A stretch of 64,000 nt of DNA from Pisaster brevispinus (taxonomy: Eukaryota > Echinodermata > Asteroidea > Forcipulatida > Asteriidae): contig JAMKCF010000083.1 in NCBI GenBank assembly GCA_023634235.1, positions 1 through 64,000 on the forward strand. Reading direction: 5' to 3'. Positions 25,501-37,500 of this stretch are shown piece after piece. The notes beneath the pieces were generated by a model, which did not search any database, was not told the origin of the DNA, and was given only the letters and a program-made list of their open reading frames with translations. The position numbers were made by a program, and so were the translations under genes. Each line of letters begins with the position of its first letter. Within the stretch, counting starts at the first letter, position 1.

Positions 25501-28500
25501 GAGGAGGTTTCAATTTTACTCAAAGTAAAATTATGCTATGTTTTAGTTTGACGCTTGTTTGCAGAAAAAGACCACAAAAACCTAAAATAAACAACAAGGA
25601 CAAAACATTTAAACATTTTCAAAAAGCAAAATAAACAAACAGAGGTACCGTATAATAAATTGTGCAAAATTCTACTTGATTTGTTTCTGGCTGTTTTTGG
25701 ATGTTCCTAGGTGTCCAGTCTTCAAGGGATTGGAGGTCTGACAACTTTATGCTCCATCAACATTGCAAGGAATCCTATCACTGATGAAGCCTTGGATCAA
25801 CTTGCTAATCTTCCTGACCTGCAGGCTGTCAATGTCATGCTGCTAGAAGGCATGACCGGGGACAAGGTGCTGCGCCATCTCCAAGGTGTGTGATGTTGAT
25901 GGGTGTAGGGGGACTCTTTGGTTGGGGGGGCGGAGGGGTTGATCATGACTGGGGACGGAGGGGTTGATCATGACTGGGGACAAGGTGCTGTGCCATCTCC
26001 AAGGTGTGTGATGTTGATGGGTGTAGGTGGACTCTGGTAAGGGATGCAGAGGGGTTGATCATGACTGGGGACAAGGTGCTGCGCCATCTCCAAGGTGTGT
26101 GATGTTGATGGGTGTAGGGGGACTCTTTGGTTGGGGGGGCGGAGGGGTTGATCATGACTGGGGACGGAGGGGTTGATCATGACTGGGGACAAGGTGCTGC
26201 GCCATCTCCAAGGTGTGTGATGTTGATGGGTGTAGGGGGACTCTGGTAAGGGATGCAGAGGGGTTGATCATGACTGGGGACAAGGTGCTGTGCCATCTCC
26301 AAGGTGTGTGATGTTGATGGGTGTAGGGGGACTCTGGTAAGGGATGCAGAGGGGTTGATCATGACTGGGGACAAGGTGCTGTGCCATCTCCAAGGTGTGT
26401 GATGTTGATGGGTGTAGGGGGACTCTGGTAAGGGATGCAGATGGGTTGATCATGACTGGGGACAAGGTGCTGTGCCATCTCCAAGGTGTGTGATGTTGAT
26501 GGGTTTAGGGGGACTCTGGTAAGGGATGCAGAGGGGTTGATCATGACTGGGGACAAGGTGCTGTGCCATCTCCAAGGTGTGTGATGTTGATGGGTGTAGG
26601 GGGACTCTGGTAAGGGATGCAGAGGGGTTGATCATGACTGGGGACAAGGTGCTGTGCCATCTCCAAGGTGTGTGATGTTGATGGGTGTAGGGGGACTCTG
26701 GTAAGGGATGCAGAGGGGTTGATCATGACTGGGGACAAGGTGCTGTGCCATCTCCAAGGTGTGTGATGTTGATGGGTGTAGGGGGACTCTGGTAAGGGAT
26801 GCAGAGGGGTTGATCATGACTGGGGACAAGGTGCTGTGCCATCTCCAAGGTGTGTGATGTTGATGGGTGTAGGGGGACTCTTGTAAGGGATGCAGAGGGG
26901 TTGATCATGACTGGGGACAAGGTGCTGTGCCATCTCCAAGGTGTGTGATGTTGATGGGTGTAGGGGGACTCTGGTAAGGGATGCAGAGGGGTTGATCATG
27001 ACTGGGGACAAGGTGCTGTGCCATCTCCAAGGTGTGTGATGTTGATGGGTGTAGGGGGACTCTGGTAAGGGATGCAGAGGGGTTGATCATGACTGGGGAC
27101 AAGGTGTTGTGCCACCTCCAAGGTGTGTGATGTTGATGGGTGTAGGGGGACTCTGGTAAGGGATGCAGAGGGGTTGATCATGACTGGGGACAAGGTGCTG
27201 TGCCATCTCCAAGGTGTGTGATGTTGATGGGTGTAGGGGGACTCTGGTAAGGGATGCAGAGGGGTTGATCATGACTGGGGACAAGGTGCTGTGCCATCTC
27301 CAAGGTGTGTGATGTTGATGGGTGTAGGGGGACTCTGGTAAGGGATGCAGAGGGGTTGATCATGACTTGGGACAAGGTGCTGTGCCATCTCCAAGGTGTG
27401 TGATGTTGATGGGTGTAGGGGGACTCTGGTAAGGGATGCAGAGGGGTTGATCATGACTGGGGACAAGGTGCTGTGCCATCTCCAAGGTGTGTGATGTTGA
27501 TGGGTGTAGGGGGACTCTGGTAAGGGATGCAGAGGGGTTGATCATGACTGGGGACAAGGTGCTGTGCCATCTCCAACTTGTTTTTTGATTTTTCTTTCTT
27601 TCTTTTTCTTCTTGCTGTACCTGAATTTCCCCACTGTTACCCCCCTAGCCTCCCTGGGCTGTACACGTATGGTGATGTTGATGTCTAACTTAATGTGTCA
27701 TTCTAATTCTTAGTGACACCCCATTTCAAAATCAGGCACTTCTTGGAAATAGTGAAATGGCATAAAAGATGAAAAGAGCTGAAACATCGGTCGTGATCTC
27801 ATTGTGGTGTGATGCCTTAAAACATGTTGATCATAGAGAACTACTTATTGTAGGCCCTAATAAGGTCTAATTTTAAAGCTCTTATTCTCATCTATTGAGA
27901 AAATAAACCCAGTTTTGAGTTTCAGCAAGAAAGGCCTGGGCAGCTTTTCCGCTAATATAATTGCCATCATTTTTGCAAACATTGGCACTAAGTGGAACCA
28001 AGTATTTGAGCACAAAATTGACCTGCTTATGTCAATATGGCTGTCCAATCTATACAATTTCTTTCCAATTCATAGCTTCTCCTCATTATTCCTATTTACT
28101 ATAAAAATGTCTATCCAATTGGGTAATACCCATCACTAAATATGTACGTGTTTCCAATTCTTTTTGTTGCAAAAGTGGCAACCCGTTGAGGTGATGCCTC
28201 TGCTGCCGCTTCCCAGGTTGTATCATAAGCATGGATGATTGGTATGATCCCTGGCTGTCTGGCATTTATAGGTTGAATGGCTTCTGACTGGCACCCTGAA
28301 CAAAGATATTTACAAAATATGGAGACTGCCAATAGGGCTAGATAGCTCCTTTGGTACAGCACCGGCACATTAATCCACAGGTTGCAATTTCAAATCCCGA
28401 CGATTTGTCTTTGTTCAACCTAAAATTACTTACCTTTCTGCCATCTTAAAACTTCAGCCATTGTTGAAAGCACTCTTGAACATCTCAGAAATACATTTTC

Positions 28501-31500
28501 CATCTGTTTATGTTTAAGATGTTAAATTAAAAATGGACCAGATTTGGGATTGTTTTCATTTTTCTTATAAACAGGTTCGGAACTTAAGCAGTTACAGATG
28601 CCAGACAGACATACCACTACAAACAACGGACTATGCTCAATTGCAGGTAAGTTGGAGCAGTGACCATTCAAAAACTGGTAATCTTGCGATATAAAAAAAT
28701 GGTAAACCAACTTTACAGATGTCCATAGTTTGTCCTTGACTCGCCCCTTAATCAAATGCGAGTAAAAATGTAAGCAAGCAATTCTAAACACTTTTAACTG
28801 CAGGCCGACGGGCCAGTCAAAATCAATTTGTGAAGGATTGTGGAACAAACTTATACTTACAAAAGCTTCTAAATTAGAAAAGCTTAAAGATGAGGTACTT
28901 ACTTACATGAAAAATGATGACCAAGTTGACCAGAAACCAAGATTTAGATCGTTTTAATTTACAGCATACGGATACTTCAGGCTTTACCTACAGTGTCCAA
29001 TCCCTGAGTGTGCACCTAGAAAAAAATCTTAGGATGGTGCTGAGAAGGAGCTTCCACCTTCAGCAAGTGTGAGGGTGGGGCTTAGGGATTGGGGTTGCTC
29101 TGAAAAACATGAAACACTAATACAGAAAAGCAGGCTTTCATTGTGTGTTGGTGTCAAGGATCCTTTTGGTAACAATTGACAGGCCCAGGGGGGAGGGTTC
29201 CCTTGAGCCTCCCCTTGGGTGCGCCATTGCAGTCCCACTAACCATATTATTTTTATTTTAATGAAGGTATGCCACTGGTAGCGTTAGATCTCACTGACTA
29301 CATTCACATAACAGACCAAGGTATTCATCACATTGCTGATATGACAAGGTATGACGCTCTGGTGCAGAATACCAGCCACCACAGCACCTGTGTGGGACTA
29401 TTGTCATTTAGTTAGATCAACACACTTTATAGCATTATTATCCCTGTTCATCAGCCATACTTAAATCATTCCTCAACCTTTCTCAACTCCCGTGGGAGCA
29501 TACAACCCCTAGCTGCTTAAATAAGCGTTAAGGGGTTAATCCAACACAATACTGTCTCGGCCCTCTCAAGTTCCCATTTATACACCTGGATTAAGAGAAG
29601 CAACTACAGGCAAGTTTTGTTGCTCAAGAACACAAGTTTCATGACCTGGAATCAAGTTCATACTCCGATGATTCAGCAATCATAAATTGAGTCTGATGAA
29701 TTAGACTAGAACGTATATATACATGTAGATATATAAAACTAATAGGGGAGATGGCCTTAGCTTTCGATCCAATGCGGACCTTCGTCAGAGGCATAAACAA
29801 GAACAAACACAAACATATCCATTTATAGCAAAAAGAGGAGCAAAGGATTAAGGGAGAGTATCCAGAAAGAAGCGGGAAAATGTAGCCAATCAGAGTTGTA
29901 AATTTACAAACAATGGGGTGGCTAAGAACCAATCAGAGTAAAGAAGTGAAGACAAAGGATGGTCAGTGTGAAAGGCTGGATCACTGGACCATAAAGGTGG
30001 TACCGCATTGTAGGCGTTACAATGCGGGGGGAAGCATGAAAGGGTAGGATTAGGGGGCAAGCTGCATAAGATAATGCAACTAACAATAGGAGGCAAGATC
30101 AAAGTAATTATAGAATAAAAGAATCAGCATAAGAAGTTAAAACTGGGCAAGAGGAACCTGGGGAGAGAGCGAGTTATTAAATCCTCTGCAAAGGGAATAG
30201 GTTATTGAGGGGTTGATTTTTAAAACTTTTTGAGAGAAAGAAGCGTAGAGATGGACCATTGGAGAGAACATGTAAATGACAATCACTGTATTTATTTTAC
30301 ATCAAAGAAGTAAGCAAGGGAAAGAAGCATACAAATAGACCAGTGGAGAGAACATGTTATTTATAGTTATTGTATTTAAAGCAAGCAAAAGTGTAAGGAG
30401 GGTGATGGAATTTATTTAACACCAGTGTTTACGTTGAGTCCAAAGGGTTGGACTGTCTTGAGTTGGTGAATCCAGTGTGATTCTCTGAGTTTGCGGTGTG
30501 TGTCGTCACCGTTGCAAGCCTCAATCACAATGAGTTCAACATCTTTGAGGCTGTGATTAAGGCTGTTGAAGTGGATGGAGATGGGGTACAGTTTCTTGGT
30601 CTTTATGGAAGAGACATGGTTCGCAAAGCGAAGACTGAGTTTGGTCTTATTCTCTCCCACATACTGTAGTCCACATCTTTTACAAGATATAACATAGACC
30701 ACATTGGGTGTGCTACATAGGGAGTCGGTCTTGATATTGTAAGAAGAGCCAGTGCTATGACTCTTCACTTTAAGTGCAGGTTTGATGTAGAGACAAGTTC
30801 TACATTTAGAGCGGGTACACTTGTGACAACCCTGTATCTCTGTTAGGGGTGGTGTTTGGCCTGTACCTGGGGGGAGTTTGGCCCTGACTAGAATGTCTCC
30901 CAGGTTTTTAAGTTTGGACTTTTTTGGATCCCATGTTGGCCAAAAGAGTATGGCGTGGTATGCTGAGGGCCTTGTTGATGGCAAGTTGGACCCTGCGTTC
31001 GCTGTGACCTCTAGAAACAAGGTGTTTCCTGAGGTCCGATGAGCGCCTTTTGTATAGCGTATCTGTGGAGCAGATACGTCTTATGCGCAAGGTTGTTATG
31101 CATCATGGTGAACGCGGGAACAATATTCTTCCTACTTAAGCCTGAGTTCCAATTATTTGCCCTCAGAAAATTTAGAAAAACTGTGTTTGAATAGCCTGAA
31201 CAGTCTTTTAAACAGCCATTGTGCTCAAAAATGTTCTTACTCTTTTCTTAAGACCAAATATCATGCCTGTGAATGCTAGAGTGGGTCTCATATAAACAAA
31301 AGTTGACACAAATGTAAACTTGATTCATTGCAGTTTGACAAAACTCTCTCTCAACAACACAAAGATAACAAACCTTGCCATGACGTACATCCAAGGTAGG
31401 TACTCTGTAAAAAAACCATTCACTTCATTGGGAAGTAGATATTATCACATGGTGATACTGCAAAACCAAACAAACATCGATACTCCACTATACAATGCCT

Positions 31501-34500
31501 CAAATCACATGTAATGTCGCTATTTTTTATTTCGTATTTTGTAATAATCAAATGAGCCTTATATTTAAAATGGTTATAAATCAGGGTGTGATTAAACACC
31601 ACGGACGCTTTCCTCCTAAAATGCTTGTTTATCATTGTCAACAAATACTTTGGGCTTTGGAAATCACCAGGCATTTTAAAATGGCAAAACTGGAACAAAT
31701 TGTTATACGGACCTTAAACCGAAAATATTCTTTGAACCTGTCTAATAAAGCGTAGAGGGAGAAAATACAGATGAATTGATACTGCTAATTGAAAGATAAT
31801 TGATTTCCTGCATGTTTTGCTGCATATAGGCTTAGTGGAATTAAAGGAGCTGCACCTGGATCGTACAGCTATCACAGATGAAGGAGCCAGTGTTATTGGA
31901 TGCTTCAACAGGCTGCAAGTCCTCAGTATGGCTGAAACTCAGTAAGTTTTATCACTCCCAATGTCCTGAAAAACGTAGATATGTTGACTTCTCATGTGAG
32001 AGGTCTGACATGCTGGAGTATGTGCACATGTAGGCTATGTACGCATTTCATAGCACATGTTTGTGCAGCTCTAGTAACATTCTTGACGTGCCCATAAGTA
32101 CTCCAGCATGGCGAGTGATAACATAGTAACGTCATCCGAGAATGGTCTATTGTTTTCAGTTGTGATTGCAATAATGAACTAGTACACCACTCTCCTACCA
32201 TGGCAACCTCAAAATAATTTATCTCATCCCAAGTTAAAGCCACACACACCATCTCATACACATACATGCATACCTCAAGTTCCCTAACAAACAAGCTTCA
32301 TGCAATGTAGTACAGAGGACTGAGAACATTATTAAAACAAAGCCAGTTACCCAATTCACATGATTTCATCGTCACAATTAATGGTTTGCCCGTTGTGCCA
32401 TTTTGGGAGTCAGATCTTGTGTGTTTTACCAGTAGTGCACATTTTATGTCACACCTACACGATTACAATCACCAAATTCTTACATGCAATTTGCCCAAAA
32501 TAGCAGACCATGAACGGACAACAGCCACTACAAACTAGTGCATGGTGGCTGTGTATAATGTTTGTAATAATGCCATAGAAAGGTGTTATATCCAAACTGT
32601 GTTCTAAATGGCTTTCTTTTGGCACCATACTTTCTCGAAATTTCAGACTTACTCAAAAACACCTACTCGCTGTTTAAAAGTTTTTGTTTTATCCTCGATG
32701 CCATTGTGATGTTTGCAAACAAGGTTGGATCCACAGCTTTAATATTCTGTGTTTGTGCTAAGGCCTTATCCAATATGATGGCTACAGCTACGGCTACGAC
32801 TGTTGCTAAAGGTGTCCTATACATTTACGCATGATGACGCAGCAACCCGGCTGTAGTTGTAGCCAAAGCCACCGATTCGGACACAGCCAAAGAGTGCCTG
32901 GGTTTGACCTCATTAATATGCAGGTCACATACGGAAAGTGTGGTGCGTCAAAGGAGCCATTTAGAACACTATTTGGATATTAAAAATGGTTTCAAATGGG
33001 TGGTGAAGAGTAGGAGGGTTAACTTAGTAAAGTCATCCATGCACTCCTATTTTTTGCTTCACTGTACAGGATCAGGAATAAGTTTCTTTGTTCCAAGGCA
33101 CTGAATCGCTGCTCTCAACTGACCCGCCTCAACCTGAGTAGAACCAATGTGTCTAACCAAGGTACAACAGTTGTTACCCCACACTGCATTACATGCTTTG
33201 TGTACCTGCATTCAAGAATCATTGCATCCAAGTTTCAGTTCCTGGCCGTTAAAGGAATCAACCCCAATTATCAAATTAGGTTTAATAAAACATTGGGCTA
33301 ATCTGACTTGGAGTACATAAGACCTTATGCACTTGACCTCGCTGCAGTAGGGTGCCCTCATGTAAATGAGGTTGCCTATTGGCCAATCCTTTGCACTGCG
33401 CCTTACATTGGCCCTTTTTGAAACCCTGGCTTTGCATTAGGCTCTCCCCTGGGTTCACTTTGAGTCCAGGATTTCAATCAGGAAGACCAGGGTCCAATGT
33501 GTCATTATCGTTTTACCTCTGATATGGTGGCGGAGGACATCAATGCATCTGGGCCCAATTTCGTAAAGCTGTTAAGCAGAAAATTCTGCTTAGCAAAACA
33601 ATGTGAACTTTATGGAATGTTGGCAGGTAACCTGTTTCTGCTAAGCAAGATTTTTCTGTGCTTACTAAGTTTTGTGCTTACAGGCTTTATGAAATTGGGC
33701 CCAGATGTTTTGTAAGTCCTTTAAATATACCATGTAGGGCATGAACATCTTTGTCAAATAGCCCATATGCACACATTTTCAAAGTATACCTGTGTGGAAG
33801 GTCATCCACACATCTAAATTGTGTAATTAGCCCCTCCCCTTGAATTATGCTCCCATAAAATTGGGGGTAATTAGCACCCAATTATATTCCAATGTTGTTC
33901 CCCATATCTGATATACCAAGGGCAGAGCAACTCAAAGGGTGAACCATCACGATTGTATACCCTTTATTTTACCTTGGAATGTTTGTTGCATTGTAAAACC
34001 ACATACATGCAGATTGTCTCTTAAGGACCGGTCCCACTACGGTGATAACGATAACGAGAACGAGAAAATAAATCGCTGCAAATACTTACCAATGGTGGTG
34101 GTCACACTGATATGGTAACGATAATGATATTTTATAATGATACGATCAAAATCGCTCAAATCGCTTTGGGAGCGATTTTCTTCGAGTTTCAACGATACAA
34201 TTTTTACTTTTGACCAATCAGAGTTGAGCTCGATAATTATGTTACGTGTGGCAGCAGTTGCCAGAAAAAAAAGATGGACGACGAAAAACTGATTTTTGAG
34301 GTTGAAAAGAACGTTGTTCTGTACGATAAAAGCCATGGCAGCTTGAAGGATGTGAGGAAGAAGAATGACATTTGGGCTGAGATTGGCGTGAGGCTGGGAT
34401 GCAGTGGTAAGCATATTCTGTTTGAATTTTACGATGTATTTTTAGTGAACGTCACCGTCATGCATTGCGAGTGGGCCAGTAAACTTTTTTTTATATTAAA

Positions 34501-37500
34501 TAATACGTACACATACACATGAAAAAAGAAAAAAATATCTATCGCCACAACACTAGGTGGTGCTCACCTTGCCTGATTGACAAAAAAATGACTCCCACCA
34601 TAGTAATAAACGACAAGGCATTGTTGGTTAAATGTAGGTCTCGTTCTTTATTTGAAATGATACTAGCCTACCGGTAAAAAGGATTTATTCTGAGTCGTCT
34701 GACAGTACACTGAGAGGTAATAAATACAGATTATATTTATAAATCATTACCCACAAGTACACAACCACACGCGCACATAAAACAAAAAATACACAAACAA
34801 AACACTGGCCTCTTGGTGGCTCGAAATCCAGTCATAACTGGCAGGGATAAATACGAACAAACAGTTATAAAATGGCTGCTCACATCAGAACAGACGATCG
34901 GATGCTGTGTGTAGGACTGTAGTGTAGGCCTACGTCCGTGTGTTCTCGTTACTAATTATATATTGCGCATTTATTGGTTGTTCTACAAAGTTAAGTTGTG
35001 CCACGACTATTATAAGCTGTCCAGTATTTCTGAATGTTAGCACATTTTACAGTGGTAATTACATTAATATATCCCCAATAATTTAATAAAGTTTTGAAAA
35101 TCTAATCTTCCTATTTTCACTCAGTTTTATCATTGCTGGTATTCAAATACAAGTTATATATTTTTATTTTGTTTCGCTAACTCCTGGAATTATGAGGCCA
35201 TTATTTTACTTTCTTACGACCATGAACAAGTTACACTTGCATGGCAGTCATGTAAACATACTGTACATTACATTACATAAACATGTACATGGTGTACCCT
35301 AGCTGTGACCGAGTCTTAAACGCTAACTTTATAGGATTCATTCCCACAAAGTATGCCTTACTTTGCGTTTACAAAGCAGGCACTTCTCTGCCATGTGACA
35401 CCCCCGGCTGGCAACATCATGTACTGCCTGGAGGTTTCTCTGACGGCTTGTGCCTCTTGGGATGCATGGTTTCCTACAGATGTGAGGTCTCTAACAGGAA
35501 ACTCGGTAGCTCTGGTTTGTCTTAGCTCTAGCTCTTGTGGATGTAGCTTGCTTCTTGCTTGATAAGCTGGGGGAGGTTTTTATAATGAAGTTGTGAAGAA
35601 TACATGTAGCCTTGAATTTTGTCTACGTTTTGTGGATGGAGTTTTGTGGATGGAGCTTGCTTCTTGCTTGATAAGCTGGGGGAGGTTTTTATAATGAAGT
35701 TGTGAAGAATACATGTAGCCTTGAATTTTGTCTACGTTTTGTGGATGGAGTTGTATTCTTCTCTGGTAGACCCTCCATTTAGCTGCCAGGATGCCAAATG
35801 CGTTTTCCACAACCCAACGAGCCCTTAACAACCTGTAGTTGTAGATGCGTCTGCTTTCATCCAACTCTTGCCCTGGGAATGGTCTCATCAGATAGCATTT
35901 CAGTGGAAATGCCTCATCTCCCACAATGACATGTGGAACATTGCCCAGCTCTGGTGCACCAGTTAAGGGTTTAGCAGTTGGGACAGCCAGCTTATCTTGT
36001 AGAGCCTTCCCTAGTGAGTATAATGAAAATATGCCACCATCACTCTGTGATCCATAGGCACCAATATCAATGATGCTGAAGCAATATTGGTGATCCACCA
36101 GTGCCATTAAGACCACTGAAAACATCCCCTTGTAATTGAAGGAGGAGCCTGTGCTGGGTGGAGCCTGGATGACCACATGCTTCCCATCTACTGCACCAAT
36201 GCAATTTGGAAACTGCCATCGATCTTGAAAGCCTTGGGCGGTAGTCATCCAGTCTGTCTCCTTTGGTACTGCCATGTAAAGCGGATGTAATCGATGCCAT
36301 ATTGCCTCACACACTTCTGGAACAATGCTGACAATAGTTGACTTGCCAACTCTGTAGCTGAGTGAGATGGTCTTATAGGAGTCACCAGTAGATAGAAACC
36401 TGACAAAAAGTAATATATTTATATTTATAATTCACAGGAAAGGTGGCCCGAAACAGGTGGAGAAACATTCCAGAATTACAAAAAGAAGAGCATCAAAAAG
36501 AGTGGGTATGGGGGAAAAACTACAAGTATGCAAACATAATGTGGTTTCTTGTGCCTCACCTGAAGTGCAGAGAGTAAGTGTATTATTTATGTTTGTTTTC
36601 CTAAGCAAGCTTGTGGAATATGGAGAAATATAACATATCTGCATCCCATTCCTAAACTGTGTGGCCATTAAAGCATATGGATATGGGATGCAGCTTAATG
36701 CAGACATGCAATATGTGTCTGTATACCATGAGCAAGGGTGGGATACCGAATGTATCATAATAAAGGTAGGGTCATAGATTGGTAAATACATGTACTCCAA
36801 AAAGTAATGACCATAAAAACTTACTTAAAAAGCACTGCAGCTGTTGAAAGTGTAAACTATTTTGAGAAAGGATTCACTTGTTTGGATAATTTTTCACCCC
36901 AAAACCTGAAACTTTCACATGTGACTTTTATTGTATCTTTCTTTATTTCTTTTGCCTATAAAACAGCATTGCATTGACAAAGGCCAATCTATAACCCTAC
37001 CTTTATTTGTGATAGAGCTGTAAGTGACAAAGTTCAAGTGGCCTAGCGCCTGCCAACCTGGGGCCAATTTCATAGCGCTGCTTAACCATAAGCACATTTT
37101 TGTGCTAACTACAACAGAAAAATGTGCTTAAGCGTAAGAGTATTTCACAGGTTAGCAACAAAATTAGGCAGCCAGCTTGCACGTTCACCATGAATTTTCT
37201 AGGTCATTCATTAGACACAGTAAGCACCAGAAGGCTAGCATGCCTTTTCAAGTGCTTATGGTTCGCATGGCTATGGAATAGAAACTTGTACAGTAAGCAT
37301 AAAATCGGCCGTTAAGCAGCTCTATGAAATTGGGCCCTGGTTGCATTTTTTCTATATAATTTGAAAATAAATTTTTAGGAAAAAACAGTCTAAACAGCAG
37401 TCTAAACTTCCAAAGGTATTTATTATGACTTGTTGTCCCTTCCTATTTTCTGTAGGACTTCAAGTAGTCTGCATGTTTTTCAAAGTTTCAACACTGATGA

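Larger units (their letters stand above)
29730..31110 (-). mobile_element. 5'-truncated Penelope-like element (intron 16)
   Basis: The minus strand encodes the C-terminal part of a Penelope-like ORF with a GIY-YIG endonuclease domain (30412-31090), then about 670 bases of 3' sequence with a hammerhead-like motif near 29762-29788. The reverse transcriptase core is absent. Orientation is opposite to the host gene. Confidence 0.7.

Noticed and set aside
25943..27557. Series of 65-codon minus-strand ORFs, one every 91 bp
   Set aside because: Products of the 91-bp minisatellite; not genes, and not a CRISPR array because there are no unique spacers.
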